Source of the DNA: Chryseobacterium sp. SORGH_AS_0447
GTDB lineage: Bacteria > Bacteroidota > Bacteroidia > Flavobacteriales > Weeksellaceae
Length of the DNA stretch: 64,000 bases
Direction: 5' to 3'
NCBI RefSeq assembly: GCF_030818695.1
Contig: NZ_JAUTAR010000001.1
Span: 1,730,501 to 1,794,500 of the forward strand
The notes beneath the pieces were generated by a model, which saw only the letters and a list, made by a program, of their open reading frames with translations, ran no database searches and was not told the DNA's origin. Position numbers and translations under genes: made by a program. Of this stretch, positions 45,682 through 54,521 are shown in pieces (the first letter of the stretch is position 1; every line of letters begins with the position of its first letter).

Positions 45682-46878
45682 ATGGACAAAAAATTAAAAA
45701 TATTTCTGATCAGATCTGTGGTTGTTTTAAGTATAATACATCTGGCTTATTTTATCTATGGATACTTTAAGTTTGAAGGAATTCATAAAATTGATATTTA
45801 CACCGAGTTTTACAGATTTAAATTTTATGATGATGTTTCTATTTCGCACTTTTTTATTACCGGCCTGTTTCTGTTCTGTTTTCTTGTTTTATTACTGAGG
45901 AATCATTCCAAAATAGGATACAATATGGTCAATAAGGTGAAAATTGGAGCTTCTGTATTGTTTATTTCCTTTCTCTCACTGACTTTTTTCATAAGCTATA
46001 GTTTTGGGTTAAATGCCAAAATGAGGCAGGAGCTTCCTGAAAAGGATTTTAATAAAGATAAAACTTTGCTGAATGTCTTAAATCCGTTTTTGTACAATTA
46101 TACTTCCTACAGTTCCGAGAAATTATTCAATCCGGAAAATATTTTATATCCTGAACCTTATCCGGTAATTGCGGAAAAAGACACCACCTTCTATGACCCT
46201 GGTAATCCGGAATATTACTCTATTAAAACAACCTATTACAGTATAGATACGTTAAAAATACTAAGTTCTGATTATAAAAACGTAAGTTCCAAAATAATGT
46301 CAGGAATGGATGATCTGGGACTCGACCCCAAGGCGTTGACAAAAAGAATTATTTCTAAAAAAGCGATCGGAGACAGTACGGAAATTATATTCAAAGGGGT
46401 TGAAGCAGATCCGGAGTATGATGAAGAGGTCTGTATCTTTCTGGAAAATAATATTTTATACAGTCCGGTCCATCAAATTTCCCAAACAGCGCAACAGCAT
46501 CAGAATGCGGTAACGAGATACAGGTTGCTCTACAAATATGATCGGGACTCGTTGCTTCATTCGTTTCAGAATTTCGATGCCTTGCTCACGAAGTATCAAA
46601 TAGAATCAGAAATTGTTCCCAAGGATCTGAATCAGGATGTTTTCTATTACCGTGATCACAGGAACGAACTCCTTAATGAGATCCGGAATACCTTTGACAG
46701 AGCTAAATTAAAGGAAAGATTTAAAATTCTTGAACGTTTATTTTATAACCCCAATTATCTTCATCCCTCAATACAGCCTATTTTAATTCTGGTCGTCCTC
46801 AGTGTCTGGCTCGCTATCTTTCTGCTGTATCTGATCTGGAATTATATGAACACAAGAAATCGGAGCCGGTCCATATAG
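45682..46878 (+). CDS. Hypothetical membrane protein, four helices
   Basis: This 398-residue protein has no recognised family. Three membrane helices are near the N-terminus (about residues 8-28, 54-75 and 87-108) and one is near the C-terminus (about 366-388). The polar part of about 250 residues between them is probably periplasmic. It contains a YSIKTTYYSIDTLKI beta-like region and a long charged helical segment (EIRNTFDRAKLKERFKILERLFYN). It may share a transcript with the GLPGLI gene upstream. No function is offered. Confidence 0.65.
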   Translation: MDKKLKIFLIRSVVVLSIIHLAYFIYGYFKFEGIHKIDIYTEFYRFKFYDDVSISHFFITGLFLFCFLVLLLRNHSKIGYNMVNKVKIGASVLFISFLSLTFFISYSFGLNAKMRQELPEKDFNKDKTLLNVLNPFLYNYTSYSSEKLFNPENILYPEPYPVIAEKDTTFYDPGNPEYYSIKTTYYSIDTLKILSSDYKNVSSKIMSGMDDLGLDPKALTKRIISKKAIGDSTEIIFKGVEADPEYDEEVCIFLENNILYSPVHQISQTAQQHQNAVTRYRLLYKYDRDSLLHSFQNFDALLTKYQIESEIVPKDLNQDVFYYRDHRNELLNEIRNTFDRAKLKERFKILERLFYNPNYLHPSIQPILILVVLSVWLAIFLLYLIWNYMNTRNRSRSI

Positions 46879-47070
46879 TGAAGAATGAGCTGTGAAATGT
46901 AAAGAACAGTCGTTTCACATTGATGCTGAACAGATCATCAAAGACTTCTTCTGTGGTTTCCTTTAATCCGGCCAGGAAATAGACTGTAATAAAATCCGAT
47001 AAAACATGACTAAACTCTCTCAGATAACCTTTAAATTCGTAACTTCACCTTTTAAAAAATTATTCAAAAA

Positions 47071-48840
47071 ATGACTTCAAAGGAAAAAGTAGCTGCGCTT
47101 CGTGAAGAGATGCAGAAAAATAATGTTGATGCATTTATAGTATATTCCGCAGACCCGCACATGAGCGAATATCTGCCTCAGGAGTGGCAGGAAAGAGCAT
47201 GGCTGTCCGGATTTTTAGGTTCTGCAGGTTTTGTGGTGATTACCAAAGACAAAGCAGGGCTCTGGACCGACGGGCGGTATTTCACCCAGGCACCCATCGA
47301 ACTTGCCGGATCGGGAATCGATCTTTTTAAAGACGGGATGGAAGGAACGCCGAATTATATCGACTGGATCATTTCTGAAATTCCGGAGAACGGTAAAGTA
47401 GCGGTGAATGCTTTGGCAACTTCCCACGCCAACTGGGAACTTCTAACACAAAAGTTAAATTCAAAAAATATTACCCTTGTCGATCTTCCTTTACTGAAGG
47501 AAATCTGGAAAGACAGAGGGACGCCTTCTAAAAATCCGATCTTCGTACATCCTGTGGAAAGAGCAGGGAAATCGGTAATCGATAAAATCGCAGCCATCCG
47601 CCAGAAAATGGAAGAGCAGTGCGCGACCATCCATATTATTTCCAGCCTGGACGATGTGGCCTGGACTTTAAACCTTCGGGGAAGCGATGTCGAGAGCAAT
47701 CCTGTATTTTTAGGATATCTCGTGATTACAAAGAACGATGCAAAACTTTTCACGGACCTGGATAAGCTGGATGTCGAATCGAGGAGACAGATGGATGAAG
47801 CGTGGGTTAAAATGATTCCTTACGAAGAATTCTACAATTGCCTGAAAGCATTCAGCAATGAAACCGTGTTGGTTTCGCCAAACAGCAACCAGTCGATTTT
47901 CGAAGCGCTGAAATCGGATAACGAATTTATCAAAGCGGCAGTTCCCGGGAATCTAATGAAAGCCCAGAAGAATGAAACGGAGCTCGAAGGATTCAGAAAA
48001 GTAATGGTGCGTGACGGCGTGGCTATGGTAAAATTCCTGTATTGGCTGACGCACACTGCCGGAAAAGAAACCATGAACGAATATTCCATCGGCGAAAAGC
48101 TGAGAAGTTTCCGTGCAGAAGGGGAGAACTTCGTAGGAGAAAGTTTCGGAAGCATTATCGGATATAAAGATAACGGAGCCATTATGCATTATTCCGCGAA
48201 AAAAGAAGGCAGCAAAGAAGTAACGAACGATGCCAGCATTCTGGTAGATTCAGGAGGCCAGTATCTGGAGGGAACAACGGATATTACAAGAACTTTGGCT
48301 TTAGGTGCGGTTACCGAAGAATTTAAAAGAAATTCGACGCTGGTTCTACAGGGACTGATCCGTCTTTCGATGGTGAAATTTCCAAAAGGCACCCGCGGGG
48401 TACAGCTGGATGCGATTGCCCGGCTGCCGTTGTGGATGGAAGGCAAAGACTATAACCACGGTACCGGCCATGGAGTAGGAAGCTTTATGAATGTGCACGA
48501 AGGCCCTCAGAACATCCGGAAAGATATGAATCCGCAGGAGCTGATGGTCGGAATGGTGTGTTCAAACGAACCGGGCTATTACCTGGAAGGGGAATATGGA
48601 ATCCGCCACGAAAACCTGATTGCGGTAAAAGAATCTGAAACGACGATCCACGGCACATTCTATGAGTTTGAAACGCTGACGTTCTGCCCGTTCTTTAAAG
48701 ATACCATTGTAAAGGAAATCCTTTCCGAAAACGAAATTGCCTGGCTGAATGCCTATCATAAGACCTGTGAAGACAAGCTCGCACCGTTCCTGGAAGGGGA
48801 AGTTAAAGAATGGTTCCTTGAGTTGGTAAGTCCGCTGTAG
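47071..48840 (+). CDS. Aminopeptidase P family protein (M24B, Xaa-Pro aminopeptidase)
   Basis: This cytosolic metallopeptidase removes an N-terminal residue before proline. The 589-residue length matches the long form with two creatinase-like N-terminal domains and a C-terminal M24 domain plus extension. Metal ligands are visible in LVDSGGQYLEGTTDITRTLALG (two Asp), TGHGVGSFMNVHEGP (His), NEPGYYLEGEYGIRHENL (Glu) and the last Glu. The gene stands alone. Confidence 0.93.
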   Translation: MTSKEKVAALREEMQKNNVDAFIVYSADPHMSEYLPQEWQERAWLSGFLGSAGFVVITKDKAGLWTDGRYFTQAPIELAGSGIDLFKDGMEGTPNYIDWIISEIPENGKVAVNALATSHANWELLTQKLNSKNITLVDLPLLKEIWKDRGTPSKNPIFVHPVERAGKSVIDKIAAIRQKMEEQCATIHIISSLDDVAWTLNLRGSDVESNPVFLGYLVITKNDAKLFTDLDKLDVESRRQMDEAWVKMIPYEEFYNCLKAFSNETVLVSPNSNQSIFEALKSDNEFIKAAVPGNLMKAQKNETELEGFRKVMVRDGVAMVKFLYWLTHTAGKETMNEYSIGEKLRSFRAEGENFVGESFGSIIGYKDNGAIMHYSAKKEGSKEVTNDASILVDSGGQYLEGTTDITRTLALGAVTEEFKRNSTLVLQGLIRLSMVKFPKGTRGVQLDAIARLPLWMEGKDYNHGTGHGVGSFMNVHEGPQNIRKDMNPQELMVGMVCSNEPGYYLEGEYGIRHENLIAVKESETTIHGTFYEFETLTFCPFFKDTIVKEILSENEIAWLNAYHKTCEDKLAPFLEGEVKEWFLELVSPL

Positions 48841-48844
48841 CAAT

Positions 48845-48882
48845 TGATGCTGGAAGAGGGAAGCAGGATGCTGGAAGTTTTC
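48845..48882 (+). repeat. Short dispersed repeat, family D
   Basis: GATGCTGGAAGAGGGAAGCA continuing into GGATGCTGGAAGTTTT, directly behind the aminopeptidase stop. It nearly matches 40055-40091. Confidence 0.6.
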
Positions 48883-48933
48883 TGGTTAACACCTTCTCAA
48901 TTCAGAACCGCTTTAAATATTAAAATAAATAAG

Positions 48934-48960
48934 TCGTCCTGCAAATTTTTTGCAGGACGA
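48934..48960 (+). terminator. Probable terminator of the aminopeptidase gene
   Basis: TCGTCCTGCAAA/TTTGCAGGACGA arms make a strong hairpin about 95 bases after the stop, followed by a short T run. Confidence 0.65.
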
Positions 48961-49035
48961 TGCTTTTGCGGACTACCGTATTTTCACGGAGGCTGTTTTG
49001 GGGTTTATCCTGAAGATCATCAATACGGCTGATCT

Positions 49036-49120
49036 TATCTTTGCCCAACAACATCATTCATATCTTCATACAGTAAATTCAAAACAGGTAAATCATCTCA
49101 GTTCTTGAGGTGATTTTTTT
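49036..49120 (+). ncRNA. Possible small RNA transcription unit
   Basis: TATCTTTG at 49036-49043 is a perfect -7 box. About 45 bases on, an AATCATCTCA/TGAGGTGATT hairpin followed by seven T residues (49091-49120) looks like a terminator. No ORF fits between. The predicted transcript is about 70 bases. No good -33 TTG is present, so this is weak. Confidence 0.3.
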
Positions 49121-49169
49121 GTCTATGAATAACCGTAAATCAGATGTTTTTAAATTTCCCGTTCGCTGG

Positions 49170-49860
49170 AAGGGGGTGGTTTTACAAAGTGAATAGTGAA
49201 TGGTCAATTCGCTTTGCTGGTTAATTTTGGAAAGGGAAAAAATTCGCTACTATCGATAAACTACTAAAACCTTAACCGAGAATTTTCTGAATTTTTACGG
49301 GGTGGTTTGAAGATGAATTAGCTTTGCAGTGAATGGTCAAAAGTGAATTTTATCCAGGTTTAAAGTTGGCTGTTATCCATTAGTTTATTTTGACAGATTA
49401 TGAAACCGTATTGAAAGTAGTGAATTTTTTTTGCAACGAACGGTCGATCAAGTCTAAAAAATGGACGATTACAAATGACTTATTTCTATTATTAAAATGA
49501 ATGGCAATCATTGAAATTGGGTCTTCCGTTATTCTAGCCCGGATAGTAGCGGATACCCCGCAACAGGAGCAGGAGCGCGATGGCTTTAGCGCAGGCGGGC
49601 AGTGGCGTGAGGAGTAGGAGTGGATAGCCGGAAACAGCTCCTGAAAAAATATCCTGTAAAAGACAGATAAGGTTCTGTTGCTGATGAATTTTGCTTGCAC
49701 AAGTCAATGGTGAATTTTAATTTCTGAAAGATTAACAAGCGAAGTGGCTTTACCATCAATGGTACAAAGTGAATTGTGAATTGTGCAATGCAGTGAATTG
49801 TCAATCTTATATTAATATAAAATTTACAAGTAGCGGATTGACAAGCAGGGTAGTTATTCA
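49170..49860. repeat. Noncoding repeat cluster upstream of mnmE (families A, B remnant, C)
   Basis: Family A pieces are at 49185-49225, 49325-49350 and 49690-49855. A shortened family B unit is at about 49261-49310 (CTTAACCGAGAATTTT, then TTTTTACGGGGTGGTTTGA). A family C unit is at about 49534-49650 (TAGCCCGGATAGTAGCGGAT, then GAGGAGTAGGAG and AGCCGGAAACAGCTCCT). Nothing else was seen in this gap. Confidence 0.7.
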
Positions 49861-49918
49861 CTTATTGCTGCAATTACTTCAATACACAAACAGTATGGCA
49901 GTTTGCGATTAAAAACCG

Positions 49919-49926
49919 TAAATTTG
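49919..49926 (+). promoter_or_regulatory. -7 box of mnmE, four bases from the ATG
   Basis: TAAATTTG, then CGGC, then the ATG at 49931. The message may be leaderless. Confidence 0.6.
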
Positions 49927-49930
49927 CGGC

Positions 49931-51316
49931 ATGAATAACGATACGATTTGTGCATTGGCTACGGCCAACGGCGTAGGGGCATTGGGAATTATCCGCGTTT
50001 CAGGAAATGAAGCTTTATCTGTGGTTCAGAAATCCTTTCCGGGGAAAAATCTGGACAAACAGAAATCCCACACGATTCATTACGGCTATTTTATGGATGG
50101 GGAAGAAGCGATCGATGAGGTGATGCTTTCGATTTTCCTGGCACCGAAGAGCTTTACGACCGAAAATTCCGTGGAAATTGCTTTTCACGGGTCGCCGCAT
50201 ATCGGGAAACGTATTCTGGAAACACTGATTAAAAACGGGGCCCGGATGGCCAAAGCCGGTGAATTTACCCTGCGTGCCTTCATCAACGGCCGGATCGACC
50301 TGTCACAAGCCGAGGCCATTGCCGATGTGATTGCCTCCGAAAACGAAGCTTCACGGAAAGTCGCCATCAGTCAGCTGAAAGGGGGAATTACCAATGAAAT
50401 TTCGTTTCTGAGAACGGACCTGCTGAACTTTGTGTCGTTAATTGAGCTGGAGCTGGATTTTGCTGAGGAAGATGTGGAATTTGCAGACCGGAGCGCCCTG
50501 AACCAGCTGTTGGACAAGATCACCCTGAAATTGAATTCGCTGATCGAGAGCTTCCAATACGGAAACGCTATCAAAAACGGAACTGCCGTTGCCATCATCG
50601 GAAAACCGAACGCCGGAAAATCGACATTGCTGAATGCACTTTTGAAGGAAGAGCGTGCGATTGTGAGCAATATCGCAGGAACGACGCGGGATACGATCGA
50701 GGAAGTGTTGCATATCAAAGGCCATGCTTTCCGCCTGATCGATACGGCCGGACTGCGTGAGACGATGGATGAAATCGAAGCCATCGGGGTAAAAAAAGCC
50801 AGGGAAAAAGTAGCGAATGCCAATATCCTGGTCTACCTAGCCGATGCCGGAACCGCCGATTTTTCGGAAGATATCGAAATGATCCAGTCGTTGGTACGGG
50901 ACGACCTGAAACTGATCATCTGTGCCACGAAAATCGATGAGGTGATGCCGACCCAATATGAAAAAGTAGAAGATACTTTCCGACAGGCACTTACCCACGA
51001 GTTTGATTTCATTAAAATTTCTGCGGTCGAAAACCAAAATATCCAGGATCTTAAAAACGAACTGTCCTCTTACGTCGAGCAGCTGAAGGCTGCGGAAAAC
51101 AACGTGGTCATCACCAACCAACGCCATTTTGAAGCCCTGCAAAAATCTCTCGAGGCCGTTGAGAAAGTTAAAGAAGCCATCACCTTCCGGATTTCCACCG
51201 AACTTCTGGCTTATGAGCTGCGCAATGCCCTGGAACATCTCGGTGAGATTTCAGGGGAAGTGACAAATGATGAGGTGCTGGGGAATATTTTTTCGAAGTT
51301 TTGTATCGGGAAATAA
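49931..51316 (+). CDS. mnmE: tRNA uridine-5-carboxymethylaminomethyl modification GTPase MnmE
   Basis: MnmE, with MnmG, modifies the wobble uridine of several tRNAs. The 461-residue protein has the N-terminal tetrahydrofolate-binding domain (MNNDTICALATANGVGALGIIRVSG). The G domain has the P-loop IGKPNAGKSTLLN (about 222-234), the switch GTTRDTIEE, DTAGLRE and the specificity segment ATKIDE, though classic NKxD is changed. The invariant C-terminal FCIGK carries the catalytic Cys. The gene is intact despite the mobile element that starts immediately after it. Confidence 0.96.
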   Translation: MNNDTICALATANGVGALGIIRVSGNEALSVVQKSFPGKNLDKQKSHTIHYGYFMDGEEAIDEVMLSIFLAPKSFTTENSVEIAFHGSPHIGKRILETLIKNGARMAKAGEFTLRAFINGRIDLSQAEAIADVIASENEASRKVAISQLKGGITNEISFLRTDLLNFVSLIELELDFAEEDVEFADRSALNQLLDKITLKLNSLIESFQYGNAIKNGTAVAIIGKPNAGKSTLLNALLKEERAIVSNIAGTTRDTIEEVLHIKGHAFRLIDTAGLRETMDEIEAIGVKKAREKVANANILVYLADAGTADFSEDIEMIQSLVRDDLKLIICATKIDEVMPTQYEKVEDTFRQALTHEFDFIKISAVENQNIQDLKNELSSYVEQLKAAENNVVITNQRHFEALQKSLEAVEKVKEAITFRISTELLAYELRNALEHLGEISGEVTNDEVLGNIFSKFCIGK

Positions 51317-51405
51317 AATGTTTTTCTTTTGCTTTCTAATGTTTTATTTTGGTTGATTTTCATATGTTTATGTGATTTTTGATTTCTTTTTTTAGAGTTT
51401 ATTTT

Positions 51406-51413
51406 TATATTTG
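51406..51413 (+). promoter_or_regulatory. -7 promoter box of the integrase gene
   Basis: TATATTTG matches TAnnTTTG, with a TTG about 24 bases upstream. The transcript would start at about 51420. Confidence 0.55.
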
Positions 51414-51418
51414 TGTAT

Positions 51419-51473
51419 CTTTTGTACACCTCGATTTTACAAGAGTATTAAATAGGTGTACAATTGTACATCT
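51419..51473. promoter_or_regulatory. TGTACA repeat sites at the integrase promoter
   Basis: TTTTGTACACC at 51419-51429, the perfect 14-base palindrome TGTACAATTGTACA at 51457-51470, and flanking AGGTGTACA and GTACATCTT share a TGTACA core in both directions. They lie between the promoter and the integrase ATG. They could be repressor operators or integrase arm sites. Confidence 0.55.
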
Positions 51474-51485
51474 TAAAAGCGTACT

Positions 51486-52625
51486 ATGAAAATTACTTTA
51501 AAGCAAAAAAAATTAACTAACAGAAAAATTAGTCTTTTTATTGAATATTATAAAGGATCTTCCACAAATAATCAAGGTAAAAGAATTCATATTAGAGATT
51601 TTGAATACTTAAAATTGTATCTTCATTCAGAACCTAATTCTGCGAAAGAAAAGAAAGAAAATAAAGAAACAATGGCTTTAGCCGAAAGTATATATTCAAT
51701 TCGTAAAGCAGAATATTTTCAGGGGCGTTACGATCTAAAAGATAAAGTTAAAAGTAAGAGGCTTTTTTTAGTTTATTTTGAAGAATTGACAAAAGAAAAA
51801 CAAAAACATGACTCTTCCAACAATTACGGCAATTGGTTTTCGACGCTTCAACATCTTAAAAAGATTGTTCCTCCAAATTTTACCTTTGATGAAATAGACG
51901 AAAATTTTATAAAAAAAGTTAAAAATTATTTTGAGAACGATGCTTTAACAAAAAGCGAAATACCATTATCCCAAAATTCAAAATATTCCTATTTTAATAA
52001 ATTTAAAGCAGCTATCCGGCAAGCATTTGAAGATGGATATTTACCTATAAATTACGCTACAAAAGTAAAATCTTTTGAACAAGCTGAAAGCCAGAGAGAA
52101 TATTTAACGTTTGATGAATTACAATCTTTAGGTACAGCGGAATGTAAATACCCTGTTCTGAAAAAAGCTTTTCTTTTTTCATGTTTGTCAGGATTGCGTT
52201 GGTCTGATATCAATACTTTGATCTGGAAAGAAGTTCGGGATGAGGGTGATATTTCAAAAGTTAATTTTCGTCAAGAAAAAACAGATGGCGTAGAGTATCT
52301 CTATATCTCAAAACAAGCTAGGGAATTATTGGGCGAAAGACAAGATCCCCAAGAAAGAGTCTTCAAAGGTTTGAAATATGGGATGACTTACAATACAGAA
52401 ATTATTCGTTGGTGTAATCGAGCTGGTGTAGCAAAACATATTACTTTTCACTCAGCAAGACATACTAATGCAGTTTTGCTTTTAGAAAATGGTGCAGATA
52501 TTTACACTGTTTCAAAAAGATTAGGGCATAGAGAGTTGAGAACCACTCAGATTTATGCAAAAATTGTTGATTCTAAAGCTAAAGAAGCAGCGGAAATTAT
52601 ACCACAATTGAATATTGATTTATAA
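51486..52625 (+). CDS. Tyrosine recombinase (integrase) of the mobilizable element
   Basis: This 379-residue site-specific recombinase has an N-terminal arm-binding region and a SAM-like core-binding domain (about residues 95-195). The catalytic domain has the first Arg in SCLSGLRWSDINTL (about 240), HSARHTNAV (His-x-x-Arg, about 320), LGHRELRTTQIY (His about 343) and the nucleophile Tyr (about 352). All catalytic residues are present, so it should be active. Its position directly after mnmE suggests the mnmE 3' end is the attachment site, a site used by other elements such as SGI1; that is inference. Confidence 0.93.
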   Translation: MKITLKQKKLTNRKISLFIEYYKGSSTNNQGKRIHIRDFEYLKLYLHSEPNSAKEKKENKETMALAESIYSIRKAEYFQGRYDLKDKVKSKRLFLVYFEELTKEKQKHDSSNNYGNWFSTLQHLKKIVPPNFTFDEIDENFIKKVKNYFENDALTKSEIPLSQNSKYSYFNKFKAAIRQAFEDGYLPINYATKVKSFEQAESQREYLTFDELQSLGTAECKYPVLKKAFLFSCLSGLRWSDINTLIWKEVRDEGDISKVNFRQEKTDGVEYLYISKQARELLGERQDPQERVFKGLKYGMTYNTEIIRWCNRAGVAKHITFHSARHTNAVLLLENGADIYTVSKRLGHRELRTTQIYAKIVDSKAKEAAEIIPQLNIDL

Positions 52626-52734
52626 AAATTGTAGTTTTTAGCCTTATTTGATAGTAAATAGCCTGTAAGTTATTGATAATATTGTTTATATGATTTCTGA
52701 TGTCGAATTTTGTTAAAGAAATTAAAAGAAACAA

Positions 52735-53019
52735 ATGGAAAATAACGAAATTATTATTTACAAACTTAATCGAATTGAAAAGCATATTTTTGGACTTAAA
52801 ACAATTCTTAATGTAGAAGAACTTTCTGATTATACAGGATTCAAGAAATCGTATATATATAAATTAGTTCATACTAATTCAATCCCATTTTCAAAACCTT
52901 TCGGGAAAGTTCTTTTTTTTGACAGAATAAAAATTGATGAATGGTTGCTAAAAAACAGTCATAAATCAAATGATGAAATCCAACAAGAAGCAATAGAGTT
53001 TTCTTTGCGTAAAAAATAA
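52735..53019 (+). CDS. Excisionase-like helix-turn-helix protein
   Basis: This 94-residue protein has the HTH_17/excisionase pattern LNVEELSDYTGFKKSYIYKLVHTNSIPFSKPFGKVLFFDRIKIDEWLL at about residues 25-74, a winged helix-turn-helix ending in the DEW motif. The N-terminus is a short helix. In this class of elements such proteins direct excision or control neighbouring genes. It is followed at once by a hairpin. Confidence 0.85.
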   Translation: MENNEIIIYKLNRIEKHIFGLKTILNVEELSDYTGFKKSYIYKLVHTNSIPFSKPFGKVLFFDRIKIDEWLLKNSHKSNDEIQQEAIEFSLRKK

Positions 53020-53046
53020 AACCTAACTACTGCAATAGTTAGGTTT
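53018..53046. terminator. Hairpin between excisionase-like gene and virE
   Basis: AAACCTAACTA/TAGTTAGGTTT, 11 paired bases with a six-base loop, overlaps the stop of the upstream gene and ends just before the next ATG. There is no clear T run on the plus strand, so it may attenuate rather than terminate. Confidence 0.55.
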
Positions 53047-53048
53047 AA

Positions 53049-54281
53049 ATGTTTGTTTTACTGGAAATAAAGAGCAAATATAAAAATTATTTTAACTCTT
53101 TCCGCAATCTAGAATGTTTTATGAAAGATAATAAAATTCTGTATCAAACTGATACAGAAACTAAAACTATATTTGACAGGACACTTAATTATTTAAATTC
53201 CAAATATTCAATCAGATTCAATACAATTTCTCTTGAGTTTGAAATTAAGTTATTGTTTGATAAAAAATGAACAACACTCAATTTAAACTCATTATTTATA
53301 GAACTCGTTAGATCTGGAATTGATATTCCGATTAATAAATTGGAAATTCTTATCAGAAGTCATTTGATCCAACAGTATAATCCGATTCGGGAATATTTTG
53401 AAAATTTGGAAGATTGGGATCAACAGGATCATATTGGTAAATTATGCAGCTATATAAGGACAACTGACAATATGTCTTTTCAAAAATATTTTGAAAAATG
53501 GCTTACCAGAACTGTAATTTGCGCATTAAAACCCGGCTATATCAACAAACAGTGTTTGGTTTTGTTTAATATAAAACAAAACACAGGGAAAACCAGTTTT
53601 CTGCGATTTCTTATTCCTTTACAACTTGAAAAATATTACACAGAAGATATAGGCGTTGATAAAGACGGTTTGATTGCCTTGTGTAAGAATCTTTTAATTA
53701 ATATTGACGAACTCTCTGTGATGTCGAAAACGGATGTTAATATTCTTAAATCATTCATTTCAAAAAATACTGTTAATGCAAGATTGCCTTATGATCGTAA
53801 ATCGACACTTATGCAACGAACCGCTTCATTTTGTGGTTCCACTAACCGCTTTGATTTTTTAACCGATGAAACAGGAAGTGTAAGGTGGCAGGTGTTTGAA
53901 GTTCTAAACATTGATTTCAATTATTCCAAAGATATCAATATTGAAAAGGTATGGTCGCAAGCATATTACAATGCATTTGAAAGAAAAAATTACAATCCGG
54001 AACTTACAGTTGAAGATATACAGGAAAATGAAAAAAGAAATGAAAAGTTCAAGCAGATATCGCTTGAACAGGAAATTATTCTTTCACATTTTGAAAAATC
54101 CAAACTGCAGAATGAATTTATGACACCTTCAGATATTATGTTAGCTATGAATAATGCACTCGGTGTACGGCTTAATATAATAAAAATTGGTAAAGCCCTC
54201 ACTGCCATGAATTATGAAAGAATAAAACATCCGAAAAGGCAGGTATATGGCTATTTGATTCGAAGAAAAATTGAAGAATAA
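53049..54281 (+). pseudogene. VirE-family helicase/primase-associated ATPase, in-frame TGA
   Basis: The reading frame starting at 53049 stays in register to 54281, except for one TGA at 53268-53270. After it the family sequence simply continues (TLNLNSLFIELVRSGIDIPINKLEILIRSH). The 3' part is a VirE/D5-like ATPase: CLVLFNIKQNTGKTSFLRFL (Walker A, modified), a NLLINIDELSVMSK Walker B-like stretch and FCGSTNRFDFL (sensor 1). Full length would be about 410 residues. A single G-to-T change (GGA to TGA) would explain it. A TTG at 53340 could restart translation and give 313 residues including the ATPase. Confidence 0.8.
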
Positions 54282-54311
54282 AAATTCACGAATATTAAAA
54301 TCACTTATCAC

Positions 54312-54486
54312 TTACCTGAAACTTTGTAAATCAATGTTAGCGCGTAGTTTACAATATGGTAACTGAATAAACGGGAGCTTACCTAATTACCTTTACTATT
54401 TTATTTTTTTAGGTAAGCAGGTAATAAAAAGTAAGAGGGTTAAATCCAGATAAAGACAAGCTGCAGAGACTTAGGTAATAAGGTAG
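54312..54486. repeat. AGGTAA iteron-like cluster, candidate replication origin
   Basis: TTACCT occurs at 54312, 54379 and 54387, and AGGTAA at 54411, 54419 and 54473, with an AGGTAG at 54481. TTACCTAATTACCT and AGGTAAGCAGGTAA form an inverted pair around an 18-base T-rich loop. The gap 54282-54521 holds nothing else. Confidence 0.55.
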
Positions 54487-54521
54487 GTGAAATTTAAAAG
54501 AAAATCTAAAATATAACAAAA

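Noticed and set aside
53340..54281. Treating the VirE 3' part as a complete, separate gene
   Set aside because: Its start is a TTG and the family sequence continues in frame upstream of the TGA, so it is better read as one interrupted gene, though re-initiation is possible.
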